Source of the DNA: Burkholderiaceae bacterium
GTDB taxonomy: Bacteria > Pseudomonadota > Gammaproteobacteria > Burkholderiales > Burkholderiaceae_E
Length of the DNA stretch: 64,000 nt
Reading direction: 5' to 3'
NCBI GenBank assembly: GCA_023954045.1
Contig: JAMLIR010000018.1
Location: 1-64,000 of the forward strand
This document shows, in pieces, positions 1 through 11,007 of the stretch. The notes under the pieces are model-generated. The model was not told where the DNA came from and ran no database searches. It saw only the letters and a list, made by a program, of their open reading frames with translations. A program made the position numbers and the translations under genes. Each line of letters begins with the position of its first letter. Positions within the stretch are counted from its first letter, which is position 1.

Positions 1-309
1 CTCGGGCACCAGCACCGCACCCATCGCGCGCGCCACCTCGCTGCCGCCACTGCGCAGCCTGGCGATGCGATACAGGCTGGAACAACCGATCACCGCCAGG
101 GTCAGCAGCGTCACCATGATCAGGACATTGGCACGCCCCTCGACCCCGGTTGCGGCGTATTCGACCGCGTCCGGCGGCGTCATCCCGCCCAGCGCGATCC
201 ACACCGCCAGGTCGATCACCACGACGATCGCGAGTACCGCCAGCGCAAACAGGATGACAAGCCGGCGCGAGGTGCTGCGGGCCTGTTGCTGGCGCTGGAA
301 GAAGTTCAT
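1..309 (-). CDS. M48 family metallopeptidase, N-terminal fragment (runs off the window)
   Basis: Only the first 103 codons are present; the gene continues past base 1. The ATG at 309 begins MNFFQRQQQARSTSRRLVIL, a cytoplasmic arm followed by a hydrophobic helix (about residues 21-42) and a second hydrophobic stretch (about 61-75). This resembles the membrane-anchored N terminus of large M48 metalloproteases that follow lemA. The HExxH zinc motif would lie in the missing part, so the protease call rests on the N-terminal pattern and the lemA neighbour. Same strand as lemA, 61 bases downstream, probably one operon. Confidence 0.7.
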   Translation of the reverse strand, partial: MNFFQRQQQARSTSRRLVILFALAVLAIVVVIDLAVWIALGGMTPPDAVEYAATGVEGRANVLIMVTLLTLAVIGCSSLYRIARLRSGGSEVARAMGAVLVPE

Positions 310-332
310 TGCGGCTCCGGTCGGGCAGCGCG

Positions 333-360
333 CTGGCCGGCGCAGTTGCGCGCCGGCCAG
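333..360. repeat. Perfect 11-bp inverted repeat between lemA and the M48 gene
   Basis: Arms at 333-343 (ctggccggcgc) and 350-360 are exact reverse complements around a 6-base loop. It sits in the lemA-protease spacer. There is no T tract on either side, so it is more likely an mRNA-stabilising or processing hairpin than a terminator. Confidence 0.55.
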
Positions 361-370
361 GCATCCTGCA

Positions 371-979
371 TCAGTTGAAGGAAACCTTCGGCGCCTCGCG
401 CTTGTGCGCCTCGTCGGTCGGGATTTCGAGGAACGCCGCCGGCTGGAAGTTGAACATGCCGGCGATGATGCTGCTGGGGAAGACCTCGCGCCGGTTGTTG
501 TAGTTCATCACCTGGTCGTTGTAGGCCTGGCGGGCGAAGGCAACCTTGTTCTCGGTCGAGGTCAGCTCCTCGCTGAGCTGGGCCATGTTCTGGTTGGCCT
601 TGAGGTCGGGATAGGCCTCGCTCACCATCATCAGCCGACCCAGTGCGGCACCAAGTCCGCCTTCCGCTCCGGAAAGCTGTGCCATTGCCGCCGGATCACC
701 CGGATTGGCCTTGGCGGCGCCGAGCCCGGCGATGGCGGTCGCGCGCGCCTGGATGACGGCCTCGAGCGTTTCGCGCTCGTGCGCCATGTAGGTCTTGGCC
801 ACTTCGACCAGGTTGGGGATCAGGTCGTAGCGACGATTGAGCTGCACGTCGATCTGGGCGAAGGCGTTCTTGTAGGCATTGCGCGCCTGGACGAGGCCGT
901 TGTAGAGGGCGATGACGAACAGCACCAGCGCTGCAGCACCGCCGAAGATGATGAGGAAGAACATAAGGATCGCAGTCAT
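371..979 (-). CDS. lemA: LemA family membrane protein
   Basis: 202 residues, normal for the family. One N-terminal membrane helix (about 4-26) is followed by a helical domain with the family signature around NRRYDLIPNLVEVAKTYM and, later, the ENKVAFARQAYND and YNNRREVFP blocks. LemA proteins are single-pass membrane proteins of unclear molecular role, often paired with M48 proteases, and that pairing is seen here. The ATG at 979 has a GGGAG ribosome site upstream. The segment is less GC-rich than the rest of the window. Confidence 0.93.
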   Translation of the reverse strand: MTAILMFFLIIFGGAAALVLFVIALYNGLVQARNAYKNAFAQIDVQLNRRYDLIPNLVEVAKTYMAHERETLEAVIQARATAIAGLGAAKANPGDPAAMAQLSGAEGGLGAALGRLMMVSEAYPDLKANQNMAQLSEELTSTENKVAFARQAYNDQVMNYNNRREVFPSSIIAGMFNFQPAAFLEIPTDEAHKREAPKVSFN

Positions 980-1080
980 GGCGTAGCTCCCAAGTGAACC
1001 CGTGTCGCGCCCGGACGACCCGAGGCGCCGGACAACCTGCGCTAAACTGCCATGGTTTGCGTTCTGAGCAAAGCCCGGTA

Positions 1081-2355
1081 GTGAAGCACTTGTTCTCCAG
1101 ACGTTCGATTATGGGGGTTGTGACCGCGCTCTCGTGCTTGCTGCGGGCCGGCGGGGCCAGCGCGGCCGCCACCGCGGCGCCACCCGCACCCGCTGCCGGT
1201 GCCCGTGCCGCCACGCTCGCTTCGGTGTCGCGCGCCGAGCGCGAACAAAAGGCCCTGGCCGGGCGCATCGAACACCTGGCCGAGCGCATCCTGCGCCAGG
1301 CCAAGGGCAGCGGCATGGCGATCGCCATCACCCAGGGCGACACCGTGCTGCTGGAACGTGGTTTCGGTGTCACCGATACCGGCAGCGGTGAAAAAGTCGG
1401 TACCGATACGGTGTTTCGTCTGGCCTCGCTGTCCAAGGCCTTTGCCGGCACCCTGGCGGCGATGCTGATCGACGAGTGCGCGCTGCGCTGGGACGCACAT
1501 ATCGTCGACTACCTGCCGGCGTTCAAGCTGCGCAACATCCACGCCGCGCAAGCCCTGACCGTGCAGGATATCCTCAGCCACCGCGTCGGCCTGCCGCACA
1601 ATGCCTTTGACCGCCTGCTCGAACAGGACGAGCCCTACCCGCTGCTGGTGGCGAAACTGGGTGAACTGGACCCGACCTGCGGGGCCGGTGATTGCTACGG
1701 CTACCAGAACATCGCCTTCAGCCTGATCGGCGACATCGTGTTCGCCACCACCGGGCATTTCTATTCGCAACAGGTCGAACGACGCATTTTCCATCCGCTC
1801 GGCATGTACACCGCGACCTATGGCCGCGATGCCCTGGAAGCCAGTACCAGCTGGGCGCGGCCGCACGTGCGCTCGAGTGGACGCTGGGTTGCGGTACGGC
1901 CGAAGGAAAGCTATTACCGCATTCCGCCAGCAGCCGGCGTCAACGCCAGTATCCATGACCTGTCACTGTGGCTGCGCGCGCAGCTCGGGCACGCGCCCGA
2001 CGTACTCAGCCCGGCCCTGCTGGCCACGGTCCATTCGCCGTTGGCGAGCACGCCCGGCGAGCTGCGTGGTTCGTCGTGGCGACGCGAACGCCTGCGCGAT
2101 GCCCACTACGCACTCGGCTGGCGCATCTTCGACTATTCCGGCCACACCCTCATCTACCACGCCGGGGCGGTGCAGGGCTATCGTGCCGTGATCGGGTTCC
2201 TGCCGGAGCAGGACTTCGGCATGGTGATCCTGTGGAACTCCGAGAGCGTCGTACCCGGCGCCTTGCTGGCGACCGCGCTGGACCAGTACCTCAAGCTCCC
2301 GACCCGCGACTGGCTGCAACTGGACCAACCCACGCGACGCGGCTGGCTGCGCTGA
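1081..2355 (+). CDS. Secreted beta-lactamase-family serine hydrolase
   Basis: Class C beta-lactamase / penicillin-binding-protein fold. The three catalytic motifs are in order: SxxK as SLSK at about residue 116, YxN as YQN at about 208, and HxG as HAG at about 360. Such proteins act as esterases, D-amino-acid peptidases or beta-lactamases, so the substrate cannot be assigned. I chose the GTG at 1081 because it yields an N-terminal SRRSIMGVV segment followed by a hydrophobic Ala-rich stretch, compatible with an export signal (possibly Tat). The open frame extends up to 994, and an ATG at 1111 is another option. Convergent with the small repeat protein at 2497-2652. Confidence 0.82.
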   Translation: MKHLFSRRSIMGVVTALSCLLRAGGASAAATAAPPAPAAGARAATLASVSRAEREQKALAGRIEHLAERILRQAKGSGMAIAITQGDTVLLERGFGVTDTGSGEKVGTDTVFRLASLSKAFAGTLAAMLIDECALRWDAHIVDYLPAFKLRNIHAAQALTVQDILSHRVGLPHNAFDRLLEQDEPYPLLVAKLGELDPTCGAGDCYGYQNIAFSLIGDIVFATTGHFYSQQVERRIFHPLGMYTATYGRDALEASTSWARPHVRSSGRWVAVRPKESYYRIPPAAGVNASIHDLSLWLRAQLGHAPDVLSPALLATVHSPLASTPGELRGSSWRRERLRDAHYALGWRIFDYSGHTLIYHAGAVQGYRAVIGFLPEQDFGMVILWNSESVVPGALLATALDQYLKLPTRDWLQLDQPTRRGWLR

Positions 2356-2415
2356 TCGGAGGCGACGGCCCACGCGCGGCGGCAAGCGACCGCGCGATGG
2401 CGCTCGCGGGCTGGC

Positions 2416-2457
2416 AAAGAAAAGGCTCCCTTCCCGCTGGGCATCGGGAAGGGAGCC
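2416..2457 (-). terminator. Rho-independent terminator
   Basis: A perfect 13-bp stem (arms 2424-2436 and 2445-2457, 8-base loop) is followed on the minus strand by TTTTCTTT (2423-2416). It lies 40 bases past the stop of the small Lys/Ala protein and would end that transcript. Read on the plus strand there is no T tract. Confidence 0.88.
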
Positions 2458-2496
2458 ACGTGCACGCACGTTGCAGCGGAGGCTGCGTGGTTTTCT

Positions 2497-2652
2497 TCAG
2501 GACAAGGTCGGTGCCATCGGTGCCGGTGGAAGTGGCATGTCCGCAGCCTTCTTCGCTGCCGGTTTCTTGGCAGCAGCCTTCTTGGCGGCCGGCTTCTTGG
2601 CCGGGGCCTTCTTCGCAGCGGGTTTCTTGGCAGCCTTCTTGGCAGTGGCCAT
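2497..2652 (-). CDS. Small Lys/Ala/Pro-repeat protein (histone H1-like tail)
   Basis: 51 residues, beginning MATAKKAAKKPAAKK and built of five-residue variants of PAAKK/APAKK up to about residue 35, then a Met/Pro-rich end. Such tails occur in histone H1-like and AlgP-like nucleoid proteins and as stand-alone small proteins in Xanthomonadaceae. DNA or RNA binding is an inference from charge only. The start at 2652 is set by an AGGAGG ribosome site 8 bases upstream; the frame stays open further upstream but without a ribosome site. A strong terminator follows. Confidence 0.8.
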   Translation of the reverse strand: MATAKKAAKKPAAKKAPAKKPAAKKAAAKKPAAKKAADMPLPPAPMAPTLS

Positions 2653-2826
2653 TCTCGATCCTCCTGAATCCGTGAATGCGATGTTCGCTTCGAACAGCGC
2701 GGTTTCAGAGGGAAAACGCGCTCTCTCCACAGGAGCGAAGCATGACGCGTCTTGCACGGAACGCCAACAAAAACAAGCGTTGCGCAGGCGCCGTTCGTCG
2801 GGAGTGTTGTATCGGCGACGCAGTGC

Positions 2827-3585
2827 TCAGTGCGAAGAAGCGCGTTCGCTCGTCGAGAGGGCGGCCGAGAGCTTGCTCCAGTCGCGCCCGGAGAGCGCCT
2901 GCTGCGCCACTGCGAGCACCCCTGCGAACGCCTCGGCGGGCATTCCCGACCTCATCCCGAGCATCATCTGCGCGCGCTCGGCGGGCGCGAGCGCCGGCAG
3001 CATCAGCCCGAGCAGGAACGCCATCTCGTCGGCCGGGATCGACGCCACCAGCGCGTCGTGGATCTCGACGAGTTCCTCGTCGGTGTAGGCGGCCCAGAGC
3101 GACGCGTTGTTGCGCGACTCCTCGACCTGCATGTGCAGGAAGTTCTCGGCGACGAAGACCGCGAGGTCCCGGTACAGGGCGAGCGCGGCCTCCCCGGCGG
3201 CCTCGCCCGAGGCCCGGCGCAGCGCGTCGACGTGGCGGCGCAGCTGGTCGATCGCGGCGACGTGCTCGAGGTGATCGGCCTCGGTCTGGCCGGCCGCGCC
3301 GGGGAGCCGCCGCTCGATCGCCGTGTGCACGAACTGGTTCTCGTGCTCGAGGTGTCCGCGGCACGTGTCGAGCAGCTTGCCGAGGCGGGCGAGCGTGGCG
3401 TCGCGCTCGGCCGGATCCTGCCAGTCCATCCGGCCGACCTCGACCAGGGTCGCGGCCATCAGGCTGCGCAGCCCCTTGTGGATCTGCATGTACATGTCGA
3501 AGCGCGGCGCCACGGCGACTGCGGGTGCCGGAGAGACGGCGGGGCGATGCAGGGCGGCGGGGCGGCGGGTATCGGTCGTGCTCAT
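2827..3585 (-). CDS. Hemerythrin HHE-domain protein
   Basis: 252 residues from the ATG at 3585, which has an AGGAG site upstream. The helical core shows the spacing of hemerythrin-like cation-binding proteins: a first His in MYMQIHKGLR, then HLEHENQFVH, HLEHVAAIDQL and a C-terminal NFLHMQVEE. These His/Glu residues would bind a di-iron centre that senses or stores O2 or NO. The N-terminal 28 residues are Ala/Pro rich and look disordered; the last 90 residues are an extra helical extension. It is the first gene with the high-GC character of the rest of the window. Divergent from the thioesterase at 3791. Confidence 0.8.
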   Translation of the reverse strand: MSTTDTRRPAALHRPAVSPAPAVAVAPRFDMYMQIHKGLRSLMAATLVEVGRMDWQDPAERDATLARLGKLLDTCRGHLEHENQFVHTAIERRLPGAAGQTEADHLEHVAAIDQLRRHVDALRRASGEAAGEAALALYRDLAVFVAENFLHMQVEESRNNASLWAAYTDEELVEIHDALVASIPADEMAFLLGLMLPALAPAERAQMMLGMRSGMPAEAFAGVLAVAQQALSGRDWSKLSAALSTSERASSH

Positions 3586-3790
3586 TCGGGTCTCCTGGAG
3601 AGCGTCTGGACGAAGGGGAGGTGCCGGACGCATTCTGGGCAAGCGCGCGCGCGCGGAAATCGCCCCGATGGGCCATCGGGGGATGGCCCGTTGGAGCCAT
3701 CGCCCGGGCCGCCGGCCGCCTCCTGCCCGCAGCGCGCGCACCGGCCGATGCGATAATCGGCGCGAGTCCCGCCCGTTCGCGCCGCCCTCG

Positions 3791-4600
3791 ATGAGCCCCG
3801 CCCCGCATCCGTTCGACGAAGCGATCCGCCTGGAGCCGCTGGCCGACGGCGAGTTCGCCGGCCGCAGCAGCCCCGCCTACTGGAACATGGTCGGCCCGTA
3901 TGGCGGGATCACCGCCGCGCAGTTGCTGCAGGCGCTGATGTCGCGCCCCGAGCGGCTCGGAGACCCGGTGTCGTTGACGGTGAACTTCGCCGGGCCGGTC
4001 GCCGAGGGCCCGTTCCGGATCCGCACCGAGCTGATGCGCTCGAACCGGTCGACGCAGCACTGGAGCGCGACGCTGCTGCAGGGCGACGGCGACGACTCGG
4101 TCGCGGCCATCGCGATGGCCGTGTTCGGCACGCGGCGCCCGGTCTGGAGCCACACCGAGGCGCGCCCACCCGCGATCGCCCCTTACGAGGCGCTGCCGCG
4201 CCTGTCGCGTCCCGAGGCGCCGGCGTTCACCCGGCGCTACGACCTGCGTTTCGAGCGCTCGCCGTTCGAGTCGATCTCCACCGACAGCCGCAGCGCCTGC
4301 TGGATCGCCGACCACCCCCCGAGGCCGCTCGACTTCCCGGCGCTGGCCTCGGCGTGCGACGTCTTCTTCCCCCGGATCTTCCTGCGCCGCGGCAGGCTGG
4401 TGCCGGTCGGCACGGTCTCGCTTAACATCTACTTCCACGCCGACGCGGCGGCGCTGGCCGAGCAGGGCAGCGCGCCGATGCTCGGCGCGGCGCTGTGCCA
4501 CGTCTACCAGAGCGGCTACTTCGACCAGCACGGCGAGCTGTGGGGGCGCGGCGAGCGCCTGCTCGCGACGACGCACCAGATCGTCTGGTATCGGGAGTGA
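3791..4600 (+). CDS. Acyl-CoA thioesterase, TesB-like double hotdog
   Basis: 269 residues. The N-terminal half has the hotdog signature NMVGPYGGITAAQLLQAL, and the C-terminal half repeats the fold ending near CHVYQSGYFDQHGELW. This layout is typical of the TesB-like thioesterase family (4HBT_3), which hydrolyses acyl-CoA to fatty acid and CoA. The ATG at 3791 opens the conserved region; the frame is open far upstream but that part is not protein-like. No partner gene on the same strand suggests a specific substrate. Convergent with typA. Confidence 0.78.
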   Translation: MSPAPHPFDEAIRLEPLADGEFAGRSSPAYWNMVGPYGGITAAQLLQALMSRPERLGDPVSLTVNFAGPVAEGPFRIRTELMRSNRSTQHWSATLLQGDGDDSVAAIAMAVFGTRRPVWSHTEARPPAIAPYEALPRLSRPEAPAFTRRYDLRFERSPFESISTDSRSACWIADHPPRPLDFPALASACDVFFPRIFLRRGRLVPVGTVSLNIYFHADAAALAEQGSAPMLGAALCHVYQSGYFDQHGELWGRGERLLATTHQIVWYRE

Positions 4601-4651
4601 CGCGCCGCGGCGCGCCGGCGCCCCGGGCGCCGCGCGGCTCCCCCGGCGGGG

Positions 4652-6509
<1,858 letters not shown>

Positions 6510-6529
<20 letters not shown>

Positions 6530-7472
6530 GGGGTGCTTCCGGTTCGGTGTGTGTCGGCGCGGCGTCGCCGGTGGCGACCAGCCGCTGGGGAACGAGCGCG
6601 CCGGCGTGCAGCGTGGCGACGCCCAGCAGGCGTCGCGCGCCGTAGACGCGCACGCGCGCGCCCTCGCTGCCGCCGAGCGATGCCGGCGCGCGCAGCTTCT
6701 GTCCGTGCAGGAAGCGCGCCTCGCCCGCCGCGTCGAGCTCGACGCGCGGCAGGCCGGCGAGCAGCGCATCGGCCGGCGCGAGCCTCGCCCGGCGCGCCGC
6801 CGGATCGAGCGCCTCGAGCGCCTCGAGCGTGAGCGCGTCGTCCACCGACAGGGCGCCGACGCGCTCGCGGCGCAGCCCGGCCAGGTGCGCGCCGCAGCCC
6901 AGCCGCTCGCCGATGTCGGCGGCCAGCGTGCGGATATAGGTGCCCTTGCTCGCGTGCACACGGATCCTCGCGTGCGAGCCCGAGAACGCCAGCGTCTCGA
7001 TCGAGCGGATCGTGACGCGCCGCGCGGCGCGCTCGAGCGTGACGCCCTGGCGCGCGTATTCGTACAGCGGTCGCCCGCCGCGCTTGAGCGCCGAGTGCAT
7101 CGGCGGCACCTGCTCGATCTCGCCGACGAAGACGCCGGCCGCCGCCCGGAAGGCCGCCTCGTCGCAGCCGACCGGGCGCTCGGCCACCACGCGACCCTCG
7201 GCGTCCCCGGTATCGGTGGCGACGCCCAGCGCGAGCTCGGCCAGGTAGGTCTTGTCGGCGTCGAGCGAGTCGTGCGCGAACTTGGTCGCTTCGCCGAACA
7301 GCAGCGGCAGCAGGCCGGTGGCCATCGGGTCGAGCGTGCCGCCGTGGCCTGCCTTGCGGGCGTTCAGCAGCCGGCGTGCGCGCACCAGGGCGTCGTTCGA
7401 GGTGAGGCCCCTCGGCTTGTCGAGCAGCAGGATGCCGTCGACCGGTTCGCGTTGTTGCTTCTTTGGGGGCAT
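6510..7472 (-). CDS. truB: tRNA pseudouridine(55) synthase TruB
   Basis: 320 residues. The catalytic Asp is D48 in [12 protein letters not shown], and the KTY and GTYIRTL blocks of the TruB fold are present, with a PUA-like C-terminal domain. It makes Psi55 in the T arm of tRNAs. The ATG at 7472 fits the [20 protein letters not shown] start. No strong ribosome site is seen; a long hairpin (7493-7563) lies just upstream, and initiation may depend on it or on upstream translation. Overlaps typA by 20 bases. Confidence 0.97.
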
Positions 7473-7492
7473 GCTACTTCGTTGGGGACCGG

Positions 7493-7563
7493 ACGGGCTG
7501 GCCCGAGGGGGCTCGAGTCGCTCCCCGATACTCGCTTGGTCGAACCCCCTCGGGCCAGCCCGT
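7493..7563 (-). repeat. Long hairpin in the rbfA-truB spacer
   Basis: Arms 7493-7516 and 7540-7563 are 24 bases each. As minus-strand RNA they pair throughout, with one G-U wobble, around a 23-base loop. There is no T tract, so it is not a standard terminator. It lies 85 bases after rbfA and 20 bases before truB on the same transcript, where an mRNA processing or translation-control role is plausible. It could also be a REP-like dispersed element. Confidence 0.7.
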
Positions 7564-7647
7564 CCTCCGCGGCGACTCCACGGTTGCCGCGCCGACGACG
7601 GTTTCACGCCGGAGCATGCCGGCGCCTGCCTGGGAGGGGGCGGTGTT

Positions 7648-8025
7648 TCAGTCGTCGGCGTGGTGCCTGTTCGCTTCGTCGATCAGCTTCGAGATCGCCA
7701 TGCCGCGCTCGACCGAGACGTCGTGGACGAAGCGCAGCTCGGGCGTCGTGTGGATGCGCACCCGGCGGCCGAGCTGCGAGCGCAGGAAGCCCGCGGCGTG
7801 GCGCAAGCCGGCCAGCGTGCTGGCCAGCGTCGCCTCGTCGTCGGGGAGCACGCTGAAGTACACCGTCGCGTAGGCATAGTCGGGCGTCAACTCGACGCCG
7901 GTGATCGTGACCATGCCCACGCGCGGGTCCTTGACCTCGGCGCGCACCAGTTCGGCGAGTTCGTGGTGCACCTGCTCGGTGACCCGCACGCTGCGGCTCA
8001 CGCCGCCCGGTCGATGGGCCGTCAT
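7648..8025 (-). CDS. rbfA: 30S ribosome-binding factor RbfA
   Basis: 125 residues with the KH-like fold of Rbf[21 protein letters not shown] at the start, [20 protein letters not shown] in the middle, then [12 protein letters not shown]. RbfA binds immature 30S subunits and helps 16S rRNA 5'-end maturation. The ATG at 8025 lies 17 bases after the infB stop, and the order infB-rbfA-truB is conserved in proteobacteria. The frame stays open upstream into infB, but the start is chosen by family alignment. Confidence 0.96.
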   Translation of the reverse strand: MTAHRPGGVSRSVRVTEQVHHELAELVRAEVKDPRVGMVTITGVELTPDYAYATVYFSVLPDDEATLASTLAGLRHAAGFLRSQLGRRVRIHTTPELRFVHDVSVERGMAISKLIDEANRHHADD

Positions 8026-8042
8026 GGCGTCCGGCGCCCGCC

Positions 8043-10889
8043 TCACAGCGTGCGCGCGACCTCCTTGATCTCGAACACCTCGAGCTGGTCGCCTTCCTTG
8101 ATGTCGCTGAAGTTCTTCAGCGACAGGCCGCACTCGAAGCCCTCGCGAACCTCGCGCACGTCGTCCTTGAAGCGCTTGAGCGAGTCGAGCTCGCCGGTCC
8201 AGACGACGGTGTTGTCGCGCAGCAGCCGCACCTTCGCGCCGCGCCGCACGACGCCCTCGAGCACCATGCAACCCGCGATGTTGCCGACCTTCGGCACGCG
8301 GATGATCTGGCGGATCTCGACCAGGCCGATCGTCTCTTCCTTCTGCTCGGGCGAGAGCAGGCCCGACATCGCCGCCTTCACGTCGTCGACCGCGTCGTAG
8401 ATGATGTTGTAGTAGCGGATGTCGATGCCGTTGGTCTCGGCCAGGCGCTTCGCCTGCTGGTCGGCGCGCACGTTGAAGCCGATGATCACCGCCTTCGACG
8501 CGGTCGCCAGGTTGACGTCGTTCTCGCTGATGCCGCCGACGCCCTGGTGCACGATCTGCACCTTGACCTCGTCGGTGGAGAGCTTCTGCATCGCGTGCGC
8601 GAGCGCCTCCTGCGAGCCCTGCACGTCGGCCTTCACGATCAGCGCGAGCGTCTTCACCTCTCCGGCGGTCATCTGCTCGAACACGTTCTCGAGCTTGGCC
8701 GCCTGCTGCTTCGCGAGCTTCACGTCGCGGAACTTGCCCTGCCGGAACAGCGCGATCTCGCGCGCCTTGCGCTCGTCGCCGAGCACGATGACCTCTTCGC
8801 CCGCGCCCGGAACGTCCTGCAGGCCCTGGATCTCGACCGGGATCGACGGCCCGGCCTCGGCCACCGGCTTGCCGTTCTCGTCGAGCATCGCGCGCACGCG
8901 GCCGAACGACGAGCCCGCCAGCACCACGTCGCCGCGCCTGAGCGTGCCCGACTGGACCAGCACGGTCGCCACCGCGCCCTTGCCCTTGTCCAGGCGCGCC
9001 TCGATGACCAGGCCCTTGGCGGCTCCGTCCCTGACTGCGGTGAGCTCGAGCACCTCGGCCTGCAGCAGCACGTTCTCGAGCAGGTCGTCGATTCCCTGGC
9101 CGGTCTTGGCCGACACCGGGACGATCGGCACCTCGCCGCCGTACTCTTCCGGCACGACCTGGTTGGCGACCAGCTCCTGCTTGACCCGGTCGGGGTTCGC
9201 CTCCGGCTTGTCGATCTTGTTCATCGCGACGACCATCGGCACGCCCGCCGCCTTGGCGTGGTTGATCGCCTCGATCGTCTGCGGCATCACGCCGTCGTCG
9301 GCCGCCACCACCAGGATCACGATGTCGGTGGCCTTCGCGCCGCGCGCCCGCATCGCGGTGAACGCCTCGTGGCCCGGCGTGTCGAGGAACGTGATGACGC
9401 CGCGCGGCGTGTCGACGTGGTAGGCGCCGATGTGCTGCGTGATGCCTCCGGCCTCGCCTGCGGCGACCTTGGCGCGGCGGATGTAGTCGAGCAGCGAGGT
9501 CTTGCCGTGGTCGACGTGGCCCATGACCGTGACCACCGGCGGGCGCGGCTCCTGCGCCGCCTCGCCGTGGCTCGCGTCCTCGACCAGGAATGCCTCGGGG
9601 TCGTCGAGCTTGGCCGCGAGCGCCTTGTGGCCCATTTCCTCGACCAGGATCATCGCCGTGTCCTGGTCGAGCACCTGGTTGATCGTGACCATCTGGCCCA
9701 GCTTCATCAGCGCCTTGATGACCTCGGCGGCCTTCACCGACATCTTGTGCGCGAGGTCGCCGACGGTGATCGTCTCGGGCACGTGCACCTCGCGCACGAT
9801 CGGCTCGTTCGACGCGGGCGACGCCGCGCCGATCGCCTCGTGGCGCGCGCCGCCGCGATGGCGGTTGCCGCCCTTGCCGCGCCAGCCGGCGTCGGCCGTG
9901 TCGCCGCGGGTCTTGATGCCGCGCTTCTTCGCGGCCTCTTCCGACCAGGTCGACGACAGTTTCTCGCTCTTGACGTGCTTCTTCTGCGCGTCGCCCGCGG
10001 GCGACGCGCCCGGCGCCGGGCGGCCCCCGGCGGGACGGTGCAGCGTGCCGGTCACGCCGGGCTTCGCGGCGGCGCCGGGCGCGCCGGCCTGCTCGCCAGC
10101 CACGGCCGGCTTCGCCGGCGCGACCACCGGCGCTTCCGCGGGCTTCGGCTGCGGCTTGCGCTGCAGGCTCATCAGGCGGTTGATCTCGGCGACCTCGTCC
10201 TCGACCGCCTTGCGGGCGCGCGCCTGCTCGGCCGCCTCTTCGGCGGCCTTGCGCGCCGCCTCGCCGGCGGCCCGCGCCTCGGCCTCGGCGCGCTCGCGCT
10301 CGGCACCCTCGGCCTCGGTGCCGAACGCCGCCGCACGCTCGGCCTCGCGCCGCGCCTCTTCCTCGCGCCGCAGCGCTTCGGCCGCGGCCTGCTCCTCGCG
10401 CTGGCGCTCGCGCTCGAGGCGCTCCTGCTTCTCGCGCAACTCGGCGGCCTGGCGCTCGAGCAGCTCGCGCTGGCGCGCCTCCTCGGCTTCACGCAGGCGC
10501 TGCTGCTCCTCGTCGACCACCGACTTCGGCGGCGCCGGCGCCTCGACCGGCTCGGCCGGCGCAACCTCCACCGCCGCGCCGTCGCCGGCGTCGCGCTTGA
10601 CGAAGACGCGCTTCTTGCGCACCTCGACCTGGATCGTGCGTGCCTTGCCGGTCGCGTCGGCCTGCTTGATCTCCGAAGTCTGCTTGCGCGTCAGCGTGAT
10701 CCGGCGCTTCGGGCCTTCATCGGCGCCGTGCGCGCGGCGCAGCGCGACCAGCAGCTGCTCCTTGTCGGTCTCGGTCAACTCGTCGTCCGGAGACTGCTTG
10801 CTGACACCGGCAGCCTTCAGTTGCTCGAGCAACGCCTCGGCCGGCATCTTCAGCTCCGCCGCAAACTTCGCCACGTTCGTACTCGCCAT
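8043..10889 (-). CDS. infB: Translation initiation factor IF-2
   Basis: 948 residues. An N-terminal IF2_N domain (about 1-50) and a charged Glu/Arg/Ala-rich linker with coiled-coil character (about 130-240) precede an Ala/Gly/Pro-rich stretch. The GTPase core starts near residue 455 with [17 protein letters not shown], then DTPGHEAF and [11 protein letters not shown]. The C-terminal domains bind fMet-tRNA. Two ATGs compete: the one at 10895 has its GGAAGG site abutting it, while the one at 10889 (MASTNVAKF) has the same site 6 bases away, so 10889 is preferred. Follows nusA with a 118-base gap. Confidence 0.97.
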   Translation of the reverse strand: MASTNVAKFAAELKMPAEALLEQLKAAGVSKQSPDDELTETDKEQLLVALRRAHGADEGPKRRITLTRKQTSEIKQADATGKARTIQVEVRKKRVFVKRDAGDGAAVEVAPAEPVEAPAPPKSVVDEEQQRLREAEEARQRELLERQAAELREKQERLERERQREEQAAAEALRREEEARREAERAAAFGTEAEGAERERAEAEARAAGEAARKAAEEAAEQARARKAVEDEVAEINRLMSLQRKPQPKPAEAPVVAPAKPAVAGEQAGAPGAAAKPGVTGTLHRPAGGRPAPGASPAGDAQKKHVKSEKLSSTWSEEAAKKRGIKTRGDTADAGWRGKGGNRHRGGARHEAIGAASPASNEPIVREVHVPETITVGDLAHKMSVKAAEVIKALMKLGQMVTINQVLDQDTAMILVEEMGHKALAAKLDDPEAFLVEDASHGEAAQEPRPPVVTVMGHVDHGKTSLLDYIRRAKVAAGEAGGITQHIGAYHVDTPRGVITFLDTPGHEAFTAMRARGAKATDIVILVVAADDGVMPQTIEAINHAKAAGVPMVVAMNKIDKPEANPDRVKQELVANQVVPEEYGGEVPIVPVSAKTGQGIDDLLENVLLQAEVLELTAVRDGAAKGLVIEARLDKGKGAVATVLVQSGTLRRGDVVLAGSSFGRVRAMLDENGKPVAEAGPSIPVEIQGLQDVPGAGEEVIVLGDERKAREIALFRQGKFRDVKLAKQQAAKLENVFEQMTAGEVKTLALIVKADVQGSQEALAHAMQKLSTDEVKVQIVHQGVGGISENDVNLATASKAVIIGFNVRADQQAKRLAETNGIDIRYYNIIYDAVDDVKAAMSGLLSPEQKEETIGLVEIRQIIRVPKVGNIAGCMVLEGVVRRGAKVRLLRDNTVVWTGELDSLKRFKDDVREVREGFECGLSLKNFSDIKEGDQLEVFEIKEVARTL

Positions 10890-11007
10890 GCTCATCCTTC
10901 CCGGACCTCTCTGCTGAACCGCGCCACCCGCTTCCGCCGCACCTCGGTGCGCGGCCGGGGGCGCCCGGGGGGGCGCCTCGCGGCCCTTCGCTGCCGGATG
11001 CCTCCCG

